Assembly: GCA_036703315.1 (NCBI GenBank)
Contig: DATNPH010000179.1
Span: forward strand, 1 to 64,000
Reading direction: 5' to 3'
Source: DATNPH01 sp036703315
Lineage (GTDB): Bacteria > Cyanobacteriota > Cyanobacteriia > Cyanobacteriales > Coleofasciculaceae
DNA: 64,000 bases
Shown: positions 17,117 through 26,524 of the stretch, piece after piece
Position numbering within the stretch: the first letter of the stretch is position 1
Layout of the letters: each line of letters begins with the position of its first letter
Notes under the pieces: generated by a model
The model's input: the letters and a program-made list of their open reading frames with translations, nothing else
What the model was told of the DNA's origin: nothing
Databases searched by the model: none
Made by a program: the position numbers and the translations under genes

Positions 17117-17902
17117 GCCATTTATTGTCTCCTCCGCATCGTCTTTGCCGAGATATGCCTCAATTACACGGGGATCAGCACGGACTTCAGCGGGAGTTCC
17201 TTCAGCAATTTTAGAACCGTATTCCATTACGCTGACGCGATCGCTAATCCCCATTACCACCTTCATATCGTGTTCAATCAGCAAAATGCTCAAATTGAGT
17301 TCGTCACGGATGCGGTAGATAAAGCGAGTTAAGTCAGCCGTTTCATTAGGATTCATTCCTGCTGTTGGCTCATCCAGTAACAGGATCTGAGGGTCAGATG
17401 CCAATGCCCTTGCAATCTCTAACCGCCGCTGATCCCCGTAGGATAGGTTTTTGGCTAACTCTCTAGCTTTGGAGGAACCTAAACCTACAAACTCAATCAG
17501 AGAGAGAGCTTTTTGCTTTGCTTTGCGTTCCTCTTGATTCACTGAAGGTGGACGGAGTAACGCGCCTACTAAACCAGTCCGCAGTCGGCTGTGCTCGCCC
17601 ACCAGCACATTTTCCAGCACGGTCATATTATTGAACAGGCGGATATTCTGAAATGTCCGAGCAATGCCTAAGCTGGTTAACTGGTCAGGACGAGCACCAG
17701 TGATGTCTCTATTGTCCAGTCGTAAGTGACCCGAAGTTGGGACATAGATACCCGTAAGCATATTGAAGAACGTGGTCTTACCTGCCCCATTTGGTCCAAT
17801 CAGGCTAGCGATCGCGCCTTTTTCCAGGGCAAGATCGACCTGATTAACAGCTGTCAGACCTCCGAAGCGCATGGTGAGTTTACGTGCTTCCAATAGTGGC
17901 AT
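17114..17902 (-). CDS. livG: ABC transporter ATPase, branched-chain/neutral amino acid uptake (LivG type)
   Basis: Second nucleotide-binding subunit. Walker A GPNGAGKTT (about residues 36-44), signature LSYGDQRR, Walker B ILLLDEPTAGMNP, and the longer LivG form (262 aa) with the loop between Walker A and the signature (LRTGLVGALLRPPSVNQEERK). The ATG overlaps the livM stop by one base (TAATG), showing translational coupling to the permease gene. The last codons run into the heptamer tract at 17073-17116, so its extreme C-terminus (EETING) is shaped by repeat DNA. Confidence 0.92.
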   Translation of the reverse strand: MPLLEARKLTMRFGGLTAVNQVDLALEKGAIASLIGPNGAGKTTFFNMLTGIYVPTSGHLRLDNRDITGARPDQLTSLGIARTFQNIRLFNNMTVLENVLVGEHSRLRTGLVGALLRPPSVNQEERKAKQKALSLIEFVGLGSSKARELAKNLSYGDQRRLEIARALASDPQILLLDEPTAGMNPNETADLTRFIYRIRDELNLSILLIEHDMKVVMGISDRVSVMEYGSKIAEGTPAEVRADPRVIEAYLGKDDAEETING

Positions 17903-19467
17903 TACTGACTCCTCGCGTCTGCTAAAGACTCGTTAATTGCCTCATCGTCTGAGTGTAGTTCGGCTTGATGCATGGCATCTGGCACCATTCCCTCTGGACG
18001 CACAATCATCATGATCACCAAGGTCAAACCAAAGAGAAACAGGCGCATCTGGCTCGGATCGATACTGGTAGAGATAAAGTCTCTTAAAGCCGGATCGGTA
18101 ATGTTGGGCAACACGGATGTACTCAGTAAACTCTTGAGGACTTGCGTTAGTCTTTCGAGATACAGTCGGTCTGCCGCCATGATGATAATCCCGCCCAGGA
18201 TAACGCCAGTCATATTGCCCAGACCACCCAAAATCACCATACACAGGATGATGACAGAAACAGAAAAATCAAACACGGTGGGAAAGATGGCGCTGATGTA
18301 GGCGGCATAAAAAGCACCCCCAAAGCCAGAGAAAGTTGCTCCCATGGCAAAAGCTAATAACTTAGTTCTGACTAAGTTAATTCCCATCGCGCTAGCGGCT
18401 AACTCATCTTCACGAATAGCCGCCCAAGAACGTCCCAATCGCGAATCACGTAGGCGGCCAATCATAAAGTAGGCGAACACAACTAGCAACAGGACTAAGT
18501 AATACCAGGGTAGATAGTTACTGGATTCAAAGGTGCCGATGATGGGGAGAGATGGACGACCAATGGGGTTAATTCCTGCTTCTCCATTGGTGAGGTTAAA
18601 TGGGCGATCGCACCCCACCAAGCAAATTGCCCACTCTGGATGACCGAAGAGACTGCCGAAAAGCTTCGAGATTGGTTCCTCAATCCGTATCTCAGTCAAA
18701 TTGCGAAATACAACAGGGACAATTTCCCCAAACCCCAGAGTTACGATCGCTAGATAATCCCCTCGTAACCGCAACGTTGGTGACCCCAGAATCACACCAA
18801 AGATCCCCGCGACTACTGCTGCCAGCGGTAGCACGAGCCAGAAGTTCCACTCAATGCCGAGTTGTGGTGAGGACAACAAGCCAGTTGTATAGGCTCCGAT
18901 CGCAAAAAAGGCAGCATAGCCTAAATCCAGTAATCCGGCATAGCCGACTACAATATTCAGCCCTAGAGCTAACATGACAAAGATCAGAATTTGGATCAAA
19001 GTGGCTATCCAGTTAGTCTGAGCCAGTTGATCGACAAAAGGAAAACTAATCAGGATGAAGGCTAAAGTCACCCAAGTCGCTAGTTGCCTCCGCTGACTAG
19101 GCAACCCTTGCAATGCCCCCATGAGTCCAGCTGCCAGACTAGCGACCACCAGTGCGAGGATGCCATATTGCAGAATTTCAGGCAATCCTAGAGCCGATTG
19201 CCCTGTGATTGGGCGGATGAGCAGTCCTTCGATCACGCTAGCAACTAACAGCCAAACTCCTATAGCTAAGCCAGCGTTAACACCGATTCTTGCACCGACT
19301 TGGGGGTTGGGAATTCTCTTGCCTTGACAACGCATGAAGCCAGCGACTGAACCCAGTAACCAACCGATGACTGCGCCACTCCAACCGCTAAACAAGATGA
19401 CGGTTAAAGTAGCGATCGCTCCCCAAATGCTACTTGACTTGATTGCCTTAATTACCTGCTGTGCCAT
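17902..19467 (-). CDS. livM: ABC transporter permease, branched-chain/neutral amino acid uptake (LivM type), long form
   Basis: Inner-membrane permease that forms the translocation path with LivH. The core holds the LivM family blocks GLNIVVGYAGLLDLGYAAFFAIGA (shown in part: GLNIVVGYAGLLDLGYAAF), LRGDYLAIVTLGFGEI, and the EAA-like loop SRLGRSWAAIREDELAASAMG followed by KLLAFAMGA. At 521 aa it is about 100-200 residues longer than E. coli-type LivM; the extra part is N-terminal, with three additional hydrophobic segments (residues about 15-130). An insertion of about 45 residues carrying Cys (WAICLVGCDRPFNLTNGEAG) lies in the extracytoplasmic loop near residue 290. Gap to livH is 71 bases filled with heptamer repeats. 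Confidence 0.9.
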   Translation of the reverse strand: MAQQVIKAIKSSSIWGAIATLTVILFSGWSGAVIGWLLGSVAGFMRCQGKRIPNPQVGARIGVNAGLAIGVWLLVASVIEGLLIRPITGQSALGLPEILQYGILALVVASLAAGLMGALQGLPSQRRQLATWVTLAFILISFPFVDQLAQTNWIATLIQILIFVMLALGLNIVVGYAGLLDLGYAAFFAIGAYTTGLLSSPQLGIEWNFWLVLPLAAVVAGIFGVILGSPTLRLRGDYLAIVTLGFGEIVPVVFRNLTEIRIEEPISKLFGSLFGHPEWAICLVGCDRPFNLTNGEAGINPIGRPSLPIIGTFESSNYLPWYYLVLLLVVFAYFMIGRLRDSRLGRSWAAIREDELAASAMGINLVRTKLLAFAMGATFSGFGGAFYAAYISAIFPTVFDFSVSVIILCMVILGGLGNMTGVILGGIIIMAADRLYLERLTQVLKSLLSTSVLPNITDPALRDFISTSIDPSQMRLFLFGLTLVIMMIVRPEGMVPDAMHQAELHSDDEAINESLADARSQ

Positions 19468-19469
19468 AG

Positions 19470-19532
19470 TGCTAGTAGTTAGTAGTTAGTAGTTAGTAGT
19501 TAGCCGTTTTTCCACTAACTACTAACCACTAT
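19470..19532. repeat. STRR heptamers forming an inverted repeat between livH and livM
   Basis: AGTTAGT units (19473-19503) face ACTAACT/ACTAACC units (19512-19530) across a short spacer CCGTTTTTCC, so the RNA can fold into a long hairpin. It fills the whole gap between the two permease genes. Confidence 0.75.
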
Positions 19533-19538
19533 CCAATC

Positions 19539-20615
19539 TCAGACCTTTTCCTGAACATTTTCACCCAACAAGCCACCAGGTCGGAACGCTAAAATCACTA
19601 CCAAGACGGCAAATACCCAAGCATTAGTCCAACGACTAGACAGGTACTGGTCACTTAACGCAGACAGCAACCCGATCAACACTCCCCCCAACATTGCCCC
19701 AATAATATTGCCAATTCCGCCCAAGACGGCTGCGGTGAAAGCCCGTAAGCCTGCCGTAAATCCCATCGTAAACACAATGGTGTTGTTGTACAGTCCCACC
19801 AAAAGCCCAGCTGCTCCTGCCAGTACGCCACCAATCAGAAAAGTTAGGGCAATAATCCGATCCACATCAATGCCCATAATCAAAGCGGCATCGCGGTTTT
19901 GAGCTGTTGCTCGCATTGCCTTACCTAGACGGGTGTACTGCACAAATAAATGTAGCCCTACCATTAAGGCAACAGCGACGATCAACACGATCAAGTCTTT
20001 AGTGGTGAAGTTAATATTGCTTTGAATCCCTAAAGCATTCAGGATATTAATCCGAGGCAACAGGTCAGGAAAGCTTTTGGGTGCAGCCGCATTTGTACCC
20101 ATGATGGGAATAAAAGACTTTAGTCCTCCCCAAAATAGCCCCATATTTTGGAAGATGAATGAAACTCCAATTGCTGAGATCAATGGGGCTAGTCGGGGAG
20201 CATTCCGCAACGGTCGGTAGGCGTACCGTTCTGTGAGAATGTTTAGACCAGCACAAAGAACAGCCGTAACGACTAATGCTATTAACATCGCTGGGATACT
20301 AACCGCAAGGCTTGCCCCATCCTGAACACCAAGAGCACCAATTACAGTGAGAGCACCAAATGCTCCCAACATATACAAGTCCCCATGAGCAAAATTGATT
20401 AGCTCAATAATGCCGTAGACCAGGGTGTAACCCAGTGCAATAATCGCGATGATCGCACCATTAACTAACCCAACTAAGATTTGTTGAATCAGAACTTCAG
20501 GATTACGGGCTATATCTGTGATAATTCGGGGCAAATCCAACCCAGCAATTGGGCCTATCAACAAAACTATGTAGGCGACAACGATATACAGAAGGGGCTT
20601 TCGCCATTGTTTCAT
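19539..20615 (-). CDS. livH: ABC transporter permease, branched-chain/neutral amino acid uptake (LivH type)
   Basis: Inner-membrane permease subunit, 358 aa, about eight or nine membrane helices. Family blocks are LVNGAIIAIIALGYTLVYGI, INFAHGDLYMLGAFGAL, the EAA-like loop LGKAMRATAQNRDAALIMGID, and FTAAVLGGIGNIIGAMLGG. The first membrane segment (LLYIVVAYIVLLIGPIAGL) precedes the family core. It is transcribed from the livJ side; the 171 bases between livJ and livH contain further degenerate heptamers (CTAACTACTAACG near 20740). Confidence 0.93.
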   Translation of the reverse strand: MKQWRKPLLYIVVAYIVLLIGPIAGLDLPRIITDIARNPEVLIQQILVGLVNGAIIAIIALGYTLVYGIIELINFAHGDLYMLGAFGALTVIGALGVQDGASLAVSIPAMLIALVVTAVLCAGLNILTERYAYRPLRNAPRLAPLISAIGVSFIFQNMGLFWGGLKSFIPIMGTNAAAPKSFPDLLPRINILNALGIQSNINFTTKDLIVLIVAVALMVGLHLFVQYTRLGKAMRATAQNRDAALIMGIDVDRIIALTFLIGGVLAGAAGLLVGLYNNTIVFTMGFTAGLRAFTAAVLGGIGNIIGAMLGGVLIGLLSALSDQYLSSRWTNAWVFAVLVVILAFRPGGLLGENVQEKV

Positions 20616-20689
20616 AGGGATTAATCTAAAGATTGGAGCTGGCGTTTAGATTATAAGGTTCAGTACGCCGATTTTTGTGTTAACAGCTA

Positions 20690-20775
20690 GGAGTAAATTG
20701 CCTGACTTGACTAGCGGTTAGGAGCTAGTGAGACAAGGAGCCTCGACTAACTACTAACGCCTAACAACCAACCCG
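20690..20775. repeat. Degenerate heptamer repeats between livJ and livH
   Basis: GACTAGCGGTTAGGAGCTAGTGAG and CTAACTACTAACGCCTAAC-type units (shown in part) make a loose inverted pair. Together with the tracts at 16648, 17073 and 19470, most spacers of the transporter operon carry this repeat class. Confidence 0.5.
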
Positions 20776-20786
20776 AGTGCAGCTAA

Positions 20787-22058
20787 CTATTTTGCCTGGA
20801 GTACACTCACAAATTCCCACTTACCATTTTTGACAGCATTTCCTGACATTGTAGTGAGCGACGTGTCGCCATTTGGGTCAAAACTCCAAGTGCCGAGTAC
20901 CCCGTTAAAGTTTTTCGTGTTCATGACAGCATCCCGAATGGCGGTGCGGTCATTCTTGCAGACTTTATTGATTGCTTCAACAACCACCTTGGCAGCTTCA
21001 TAGCCGTAAGCGGCGTAGGCTTCTGGTTCCTGATTGCTGAATTTTTTCTTGTAGCTTTCGTACCACTTCTGACCTGAACCTGTCAGTTTTTTGGCAGGTA
21101 TTCCGCCAAAGGTAGCATAGACGCCTTCTGCATCTTTACCAGCTGCATCAATCAAAGCTTTCTCATAGATGCCATCTGGACCCATGAATTTGACTTTCTC
21201 TGGCGTCATGCCGACGTTACGCATATCCTTGATTAATTGTCCAGCATTGTTCTGGGTAATGCCCCCAAAGTAAATCAGGTCTGGGTTTAGGGCTTTAATT
21301 TTTGTCATCAAAGCTTTGTAGTCAGTGGCTTTGGCATCAATTCCTTCTTGTCCCAGAACTTGGATTCCCTCTTTTTTGGCAGTCTGGGCAAAGATATTCG
21401 CGAGTCCCTTGCCGTAAAGCTCTTGATCATCTAGAACGTAGGCTTTTTTGATACCCAGTGATTTCGCCCATTTTGCCGCCGCAACTCCCTGAAGGTCGTC
21501 AGCCGGAACAACACGGGAGAAATTGCGCTTGCCACTGGGATAGTAAACGTTAGGCTCATTGGGTTCCCCTGTACCTGGCTTAGTCAAACCAGGCGCGGTA
21601 TTGGCAGGGCTAACCATTACTAAGTCGGCTCGGTTGAGGATGGGAATCGATAGCTTTGCCGCACCAGAGTTGTAATGACCGATAAAGGCAACAACCGATT
21701 TATCGGCGACGGCTTTGTTGGCGTTCGAGGTTACCTGCGACGGTTCCCATTTACCAGCCGCAGCAGTGGCGTCATCCAACTTTTCATATTGAAGTTTGAT
21801 TTTGCCATTACAGGCTGTTGAATTGTTTTCATCAAGGACTTGTTGAATGCCGTTGACGATGGTTTGAGCCTGACCTACGGAACTGCCTGTCAATGGCAGA
21901 CCGGAAACTATTTTGAGGGTTGTTCCATCGGCGGCAGTTCCACCTCCCGTACCACCTCCCGTGCAAGCCGCTGCGAGAAAGCCCGTGGCTAGGGTGGTAA
22001 AGGTTAAGGCGATCGCCGAACGAAGCTTTAGGTTATTGGCTAATGGGGGTTTACTCAT
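20787..22058 (-). CDS. livJ: Periplasmic substrate-binding lipoprotein of the branched-chain/neutral amino acid ABC transporter
   Basis: Type I periplasmic binding protein, 423 aa. It begins with a lipoprotein signal (SAIALTFTTLATGFLAAAC) whose lipobox LAAAC predicts acylation at Cys32, followed by a Gly/Thr-rich linker. The mature part opens with LKIVSGLPLTGSSVGQAQ, has VVAFIGHYNSGAAKLSIPIL for the substrate-proximal Ser/Ala/Thr region, and MVSPANTAPGLT typical of Leu/Ile/Val-binding proteins. It is the first gene of the operon and has the longest upstream region. An in-loop sequence near residue 175 (GTGEPNEPNVYYPSGKRNF) is common to cyanobacterial members. Amino acid specificity cannot be fixed; a urea-binding UrtA is excluded by the overall sequence style but only tentatively. 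Confidence 0.9.
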   Translation of the reverse strand: MSKPPLANNLKLRSAIALTFTTLATGFLAAACTGGGTGGGTAADGTTLKIVSGLPLTGSSVGQAQTIVNGIQQVLDENNSTACNGKIKLQYEKLDDATAAAGKWEPSQVTSNANKAVADKSVVAFIGHYNSGAAKLSIPILNRADLVMVSPANTAPGLTKPGTGEPNEPNVYYPSGKRNFSRVVPADDLQGVAAAKWAKSLGIKKAYVLDDQELYGKGLANIFAQTAKKEGIQVLGQEGIDAKATDYKALMTKIKALNPDLIYFGGITQNNAGQLIKDMRNVGMTPEKVKFMGPDGIYEKALIDAAGKDAEGVYATFGGIPAKKLTGSGQKWYESYKKKFSNQEPEAYAAYGYEAAKVVVEAINKVCKNDRTAIRDAVMNTKNFNGVLGTWSFDPNGDTSLTTMSGNAVKNGKWEFVSVLQAK

Positions 22059-22304
22059 TTGGATATTTTACTCCTGTCCTGTCCGAAGCAATATTGATGT
22101 AAATGAGATTTTAAGCGGGGCTTCCGCCTATAGATAGATAGACTAATTGCACTTGTGTCACCCTAGCTGAAGCCAAAAATGGATCAGATCAGAATTTTAA
22201 GCTGATCTTCTCTGTGTTGATGGTTATGGATGTAACGCGGCTAGAGAGCTGAGTTTGCCCCCCGGTTTTAGGACAATGACGGTAGAAGTCGATTAGTTTT
22301 TTAA

Positions 22305-22396
22305 CGGAGAGGGAGGGATTCGAACCCTCGGTACGGAGTTACCTGCCGTACAACAGATTAGCAATCTGCCGCTTTCGACCACTCAGCCACCTCTCC
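22305..22396 (-). tRNA. tRNA-Ser (anticodon GCU)
   Basis: Cloverleaf on the minus strand: acceptor arm GGAGAGG (5', 22396-22390) pairs with CCTCTCC (3', 22312-22306); anticodon stem CAGAT/ATCTG around TTGCTAA gives anticodon GCT at 22362-22360; the long variable arm (TACGGC...) and the T-arm GAGGGTTCGAATCCCTC are present. Length 92 bases is typical for class II tRNA-Ser. The 3' CCA is not encoded. It decodes AGU/AGC. Confidence 0.96.
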
Positions 22397-22880
22397 AGGG
22401 TGCCGGATAAACATAATAGCAGATCTTGATGGTTTGCTGCCTGCTAAATAAATTGTGAGAATTTTTGAGTTGGCTTGCTGCCCAGGTAGCCCATACAAGA
22501 CAAGCACTGGGCAACCCTGTCACGCTTTTATGATTTCTGGTTTTGCCAATATATCTTCTTAGGGAGATACTTAGTCTGAGGAACACGAACAGCTTTCTCG
22601 GTTGTGTGACTGCCTCCTAGCGGGTTGATTCGTGCTAGACGTTTGGAGTATAACTTTACGCAGATAGAGCAAGATTAGCCGTACTTATCTAGGTAGATGT
22701 CGAGGTAGGCAGGCGGTTCAGTATAATCTTCCCTTTAATAGAGGTAATTATGCCTACCAATAATTTTAATATTAGTTAAAATTACTTGAAGTAAGTTTAT
22801 ACTTCAAAGAAGAAGAGGGTAGAAGAAGATACCACCCCTATCTGCCCGAACCTTCGACACAACTCAGGACTACACAACCT
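22397..22880. other. Intergenic region before the glycosyltransferase gene, AT-rich dyads
   Basis: The 480 bases upstream hold no supported gene. Near its end is a perfect dyad TAATTTTAA-(6)-TTAAAATTA at 22761-22784 and the overlapping TTACTTGAAGTAA (22782-22794), about 90-120 bases before the glycosyltransferase ATG. These could be an operator; no family is recognised. Confidence 0.4.
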
Positions 22881-24152
22881 ATGAACACTACAAGTCAACG
22901 GCACATTGCTCTGATCTCCGTTCATGGCGACCCAGCTATAGAAATTGGCAAAGAAGAGGCTGGCGGACAGAACGTTTATGTGCGCAATGTGGGTGAAGCC
23001 CTTGCCCACCAAGGATGGCATGTTGATATGTTTACTCGAAAAGCGAGTGCAGAACAACCCAGTATTGTAGAACATGGTCCGCGTTGTCGGACCATTCGTT
23101 TAATTGCGGGTCCGGAGGCATTTGTGCCGCGAGATGAGATTTTTGGGTATGCCAGCACCTTTGTAGAGGAACTGCTGAAGTTTCAACAACAATCGGGAAT
23201 TCAGTATTCCCTGGTACATACGAATTACTGGATTTCTTCTTGGGTGGGAATGCAGCTGAAGAAGCATCAACCACTTCAGCAGGTTCATACCTACCACTCA
23301 CTGGGTGCAGTCAAATATAAGTCGATTACAACAATTCCCATGATTGCCAGCACTCGTTTGGGTGTTGAGAAGACGGTTTTGGAGACAGCCGAGCGAATTG
23401 TGGCAACCAGCCCACAAGAACAAGAACATATGCGATCGCTTGTCTCTACAAAAGGCAACATCGACATCATTCCTTGTGGCACGGACATTCGCCGATTTGG
23501 CTCAATTGATAAGCAAGAGGCGCGTGCAGTATTGGGCATCGACCCCGAAGCGCTAATGGTCTTCTATGTGGGACGGTTTGACCAACGCAAGGGTATTGAG
23601 ACGCTAGTACGAGCTGTTGGTCAGTCCAAGCTGCGGGGTAATAAGAACCTGAAGCTAGTCATTGGCGGTGGTTCTCGCCCTGGTCAAAGTGATGGCATAG
23701 AGCGTGAGCGGATTGAAGGGATTGTTGCTGAACTGGGTATGAGTGAATTCACCACTTTCCCTGGACGCTTAGGCGATGACATTCTACCAGCCTATTATGC
23801 TGCGGCTGACGTTTGTGTGGTTCCCAGTCACTACGAACCCTTCGGATTGGTAGCGATCGAAGCGATGGCAAGTAGTACACCAGTTGTTGCTAGTGATGTC
23901 GGCGGTCTGCAATTTACTGTCGTTCCTGAACAAACAGGTCTACTGGCACCAGCAAAAGATGATGCTGCCTTTGCCGAGGCAATTGACCGCATTCTCTCCA
24001 ACCCAGACTGGAGAAACCAACTGGGTAAACAGGCAAGAGTGCGTGTAGAGGAGAAGTTCAGCTGGGATGGTGTAGCCCATCAGCTAAGTGACCTCTATGG
24101 CAAGTTGCTGGAAAAGCAACCAGCTAAACCTTTGACGCAAGTCAGTGCTTAA
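22881..24152 (+). CDS. Glycosyltransferase family 4 (GT-B fold)
   Basis: Retaining glycosyltransferase, 423 aa, soluble. The N-terminal Rossmann half shows ALISVHGDPA and EEAGGQNVYVRN, a motif shared with sucrose-phosphate synthases and MshA-type enzymes that binds the sugar acceptor side. The C-terminal half has VGRFDQRKGIETLVRAV and the nucleotide-sugar site HYEPFGLVAIEAMASSTPVV with the E-x7-E pair. HTNYWISSWVG and TYHSLG are also typical of the sucrose/trehalose-like branch. The donor and acceptor are not determined: a role in sucrose synthesis, glycolipid or exopolysaccharide assembly is possible. It is followed by a perfect palindrome that can end transcription. Confidence 0.88.
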   Translation: MNTTSQRHIALISVHGDPAIEIGKEEAGGQNVYVRNVGEALAHQGWHVDMFTRKASAEQPSIVEHGPRCRTIRLIAGPEAFVPRDEIFGYASTFVEELLKFQQQSGIQYSLVHTNYWISSWVGMQLKKHQPLQQVHTYHSLGAVKYKSITTIPMIASTRLGVEKTVLETAERIVATSPQEQEHMRSLVSTKGNIDIIPCGTDIRRFGSIDKQEARAVLGIDPEALMVFYVGRFDQRKGIETLVRAVGQSKLRGNKNLKLVIGGGSRPGQSDGIERERIEGIVAELGMSEFTTFPGRLGDDILPAYYAAADVCVVPSHYEPFGLVAIEAMASSTPVVASDVGGLQFTVVPEQTGLLAPAKDDAAFAEAIDRILSNPDWRNQLGKQARVRVEEKFSWDGVAHQLSDLYGKLLEKQPAKPLTQVSA

Positions 24153-24173
24153 CCACATTTAGCTTTCACAAAA

Positions 24174-24209
24174 ATTGGTAGGGGCACGATATATCGTGCC
24201 CCTACCAAT
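24174..24209. terminator. 36-bp perfect palindrome between convergent genes
   Basis: ATTGGTAGGGGCACGATA and its exact reverse complement are joined without a loop; outside it CCACAT (24153-24158) and ATGTGG (24213-24218) extend the pairing. It lies between the converging glycosyltransferase and MscS genes and can act as a bidirectional terminator. The GTAGGGGC...GCCCCTAC theme recurs in the hairpin at 56722-56746. Confidence 0.65.
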
Positions 24210-24258
24210 AACTATGTGGCTCGGTTAAAGCATTTTGAATGCAAGAATTTTGAGTTGT

Positions 24259-25113
24259 TTAGCTATTGGTTGCCCAAGGGTCATTAAATACCTCTGGTTC
24301 TCCTTGCCTGGATATATCTACTCCTTGCAATGCTTCTTGAACCAACTGCTGTACTTCTGAGCGTACTTGTTCATAGGCTTGTGCCCTACACCAAGGTCGC
24401 AAGTAGAGTTCGGTTCCCTTTTGTGAAATTGAGGCAACCTGGCAAGTAATCTTTGGGTGATCTAAAACTAGGGGATGAGGTTGCACCAAAGACAAAAGTA
24501 AAATAATAGTCGGTTCAATTGGGCGATCGCCAATATCAATCTTCAAATCCACCCGTCGCGTCCCCATCGCTGTGGTGTTTTTCAAGACGCCATTGAAGAG
24601 ATTGTTGTTCGGCACCGTAATCCTGATATTGTCGGGTGTAACCACTGTTGTTGAGAAAATACCAATGGCGTCCACAACACCCTTGACACCCGATGGTCCT
24701 TCAATAAAATCTCCCACCTCAAATGGGCGCTGGTTAAGTAGCATCACACCGGCAGCGAAATGGGACAAGGTATTCTGCAACGCCAAGCCAATGGCTAAAC
24801 CAGCAGCTCCCACTACAGCAACTAAACTTGTTGCTTGAATTCCCAACGCACTCAGGAAAGCGACTATTCCAACCACCAACGTCAGGACTTCTGAAGCCTG
24901 TATCAAGAACTTTCGCAACGTTGGCTCAACCGGATTGAAGGCTCTGCGAGTGACACGAGCAACTATATCAATCGCATAGCGGGTGAACAGGAGAATAGCA
25001 AATGCCCACAGGATTTTCGTACCAACCTGAAAGCCCAGATCGATCAGGTTTTTGTTAAACCACGATGCCATATCAAAATTCAACACGGGGGCGTCAAAAG
25101 CAAAAATCCTCAT
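24259..25113 (-). CDS. Small-conductance mechanosensitive channel, MscS family
   Basis: Inner-membrane channel that releases solutes under hypo-osmotic stress. 284 aa with three membrane segments in the MscS layout: TM1 near residues 28-50, TM2 near 70-95, and the pore-lining TM3 written TSLVAVVGAAGLAIGLALQN with its Gly/Ala packing. The beta domain follows (FEVGDFIEGPSGVKGVVDAI), with VTPDNIRITVPNN as the conserved Asn-rich turn, then the alpha/beta C-terminal domain. Length is close to E. coli MscS (286 aa). ATG at 25113 has GGAGGTTG about seven bases upstream. Confidence 0.93.
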   Translation of the reverse strand: MRIFAFDAPVLNFDMASWFNKNLIDLGFQVGTKILWAFAILLFTRYAIDIVARVTRRAFNPVEPTLRKFLIQASEVLTLVVGIVAFLSALGIQATSLVAVVGAAGLAIGLALQNTLSHFAAGVMLLNQRPFEVGDFIEGPSGVKGVVDAIGIFSTTVVTPDNIRITVPNNNLFNGVLKNTTAMGTRRVDLKIDIGDRPIEPTIILLLSLVQPHPLVLDHPKITCQVASISQKGTELYLRPWCRAQAYEQVRSEVQQLVQEALQGVDISRQGEPEVFNDPWATNS

Positions 25114-25324
25114 TGCAACCTCCTTTGTTTCTAGGTTTAATCACCCAGAATTTAGCCTATTGTGCCAGAATCCCCACACCGTCATGTACTGCGGCGTGGG
25201 GATATACGGGGAGCCTAGAGAATCGATTCAGTATTCACGCCTATCAGCTCTTGAGAGATAGGGGAGATGAGCCAGATGAGGGGAGGTAACTTCTCGAGTC
25301 TTCTCTCATCTTCCCCACCCTTTA

Positions 25325-26524
25325 CTAACATGCCACACGCGGTAGCCGATGCTTGAAGCCACAAAGAATTTCCCAGGAAATAGTTCCTAAAGATTGTGCC
25401 CAGTCGTCAGCTGAAATTGACAAGTCTCCATCTTGCCCAATCAGCGTCACCACTTCCCCTGTCTGCAAGTCGGGAATTTCACTAACATCGAGCATTAGCT
25501 GATCCATGGTAATCGCTCCAATCTGCGGCACGCGCTTACCGCGAATGATCACAGTCATTTGGTTCGAGAGGTTGCGAGGAATACCGTCAGCATAGCCGAT
25601 GCCAACTACGGCAAGCCGAATCTGCCGATCAGCAATAAATTTGTAACCATAGCTAACACCAGTGCCAGGGGGAACCGTTTTCACTTGCGTCACTCGTGCT
25701 TTTACCTGCATGACTGGCTTGAGGTCAACCACATTTCGCAAATGTTCAGCTGGGTAAAGACCATACAAGGCAAGACCTACACGTACCCAATCGTAGTGCA
25801 ATGCTGGGTCAGTTAAGGTAGCCGCGGAGTTAGCTAAGTGTAGGCGAGGTGGCGTTAGCCCAGCGTCCTGAAGTTGAGCGATCGCTTCCTCAAACCGCTG
25901 ATGTTGTAATTTCATCACAGTGGTGTCAGGACTGTCAGCCGTGGCGAGATGGGAGTAGACACTGGCAATTTCTAGATAGGGTAACCGCTGTACCAGGTAG
26001 ACAAACTCTTTTGCCTCTTGCCAAGGCATCCCCAGCCGCGACATTCCCGTGTCTAGCTTTAGATGCACCGATAGTGTTTTTTTCAACTCACTAAGTGTTT
26101 CTGAAAAAACTAAAGCTTGCTGGGGGGTGCATACTGTGGGTTGCAGTTGCCAGTGGGCTATTGCTCTAACTTGATCGGGGCTATTAGTTGCCCCCAAAAG
26201 CAACACTGGCGCTTCAATTCCAGTTTGCCTAAGTTGAATTCCCTCTGGGAGCGTAGCGACACATAGCCCACCAGCACCGGCATCTAACACAGTTCGGGAA
26301 ACCATTGTTGCACCATGACCATAGGCATCCGCTTTTACCACCGCCATTAGTTTAGTTGAGGGATTCAAAAGCGTCTTCAGTTGCCGTACATTGTGGGACA
26401 AAGCCGCTTGATCAATTTCTACCCAGGCACGTTGACAAAGTCCGCCGGAGACATCGCTAGTACTAGACAATACACTTTCATCTTGCCTAGGCGTTACACC
26501 AGCAGTCCGCTTCAGCTCTTGCAT
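25325..26524 (-). CDS. alr: Alanine racemase
   Basis: PLP-dependent racemase giving D-alanine for peptidoglycan. The PLP lysine is Lys64 in VVKADAYGHG; the second catalytic base is the Tyr of GVSYGYKF; DTGMSRLG and TMDQLMLDV are the substrate-contacting segments. 399 aa with about 30 extra, low-complexity N-terminal residues before CQRAWVEID; no in-frame ATG lies nearer the core, so the ATG at 26524 is used, though a TTG or GTG inside the extension cannot be excluded. With murI and the amidase in the same window it adds to the wall-precursor set but is not in an operon with them. Confidence 0.95.
   Translation of the reverse strand: MQELKRTAGVTPRQDESVLSSTSDVSGGLCQRAWVEIDQAALSHNVRQLKTLLNPSTKLMAVVKADAYGHGATMVSRTVLDAGAGGLCVATLPEGIQLRQTGIEAPVLLLGATNSPDQVRAIAHWQLQPTVCTPQQALVFSETLSELKKTLSVHLKLDTGMSRLGMPWQEAKEFVYLVQRLPYLEIASVYSHLATADSPDTTVMKLQHQRFEEAIAQLQDAGLTPPRLHLANSAATLTDPALHYDWVRVGLALYGLYPAEHLRNVVDLKPVMQVKARVTQVKTVPPGTGVSYGYKFIADRQIRLAVVGIGYADGIPRNLSNQMTVIIRGKRVPQIGAITMDQLMLDVSEIPDLQTGEVVTLIGQDGDLSISADDWAQSLGTISWEILCGFKHRLPRVAC

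Noticed and set aside
17073..19532. Heptamer tracts considered as a CRISPR array
   Set aside because: Units are seven bases without unique spacers of 30-40 bases, and there are no cas genes; they fit the cyanobacterial STRR class.
22383..22586. Open frame on the minus strand, 67 codons
   Set aside because: It overlaps the tRNA-Ser gene, has no ribosome site and no protein-like pattern.
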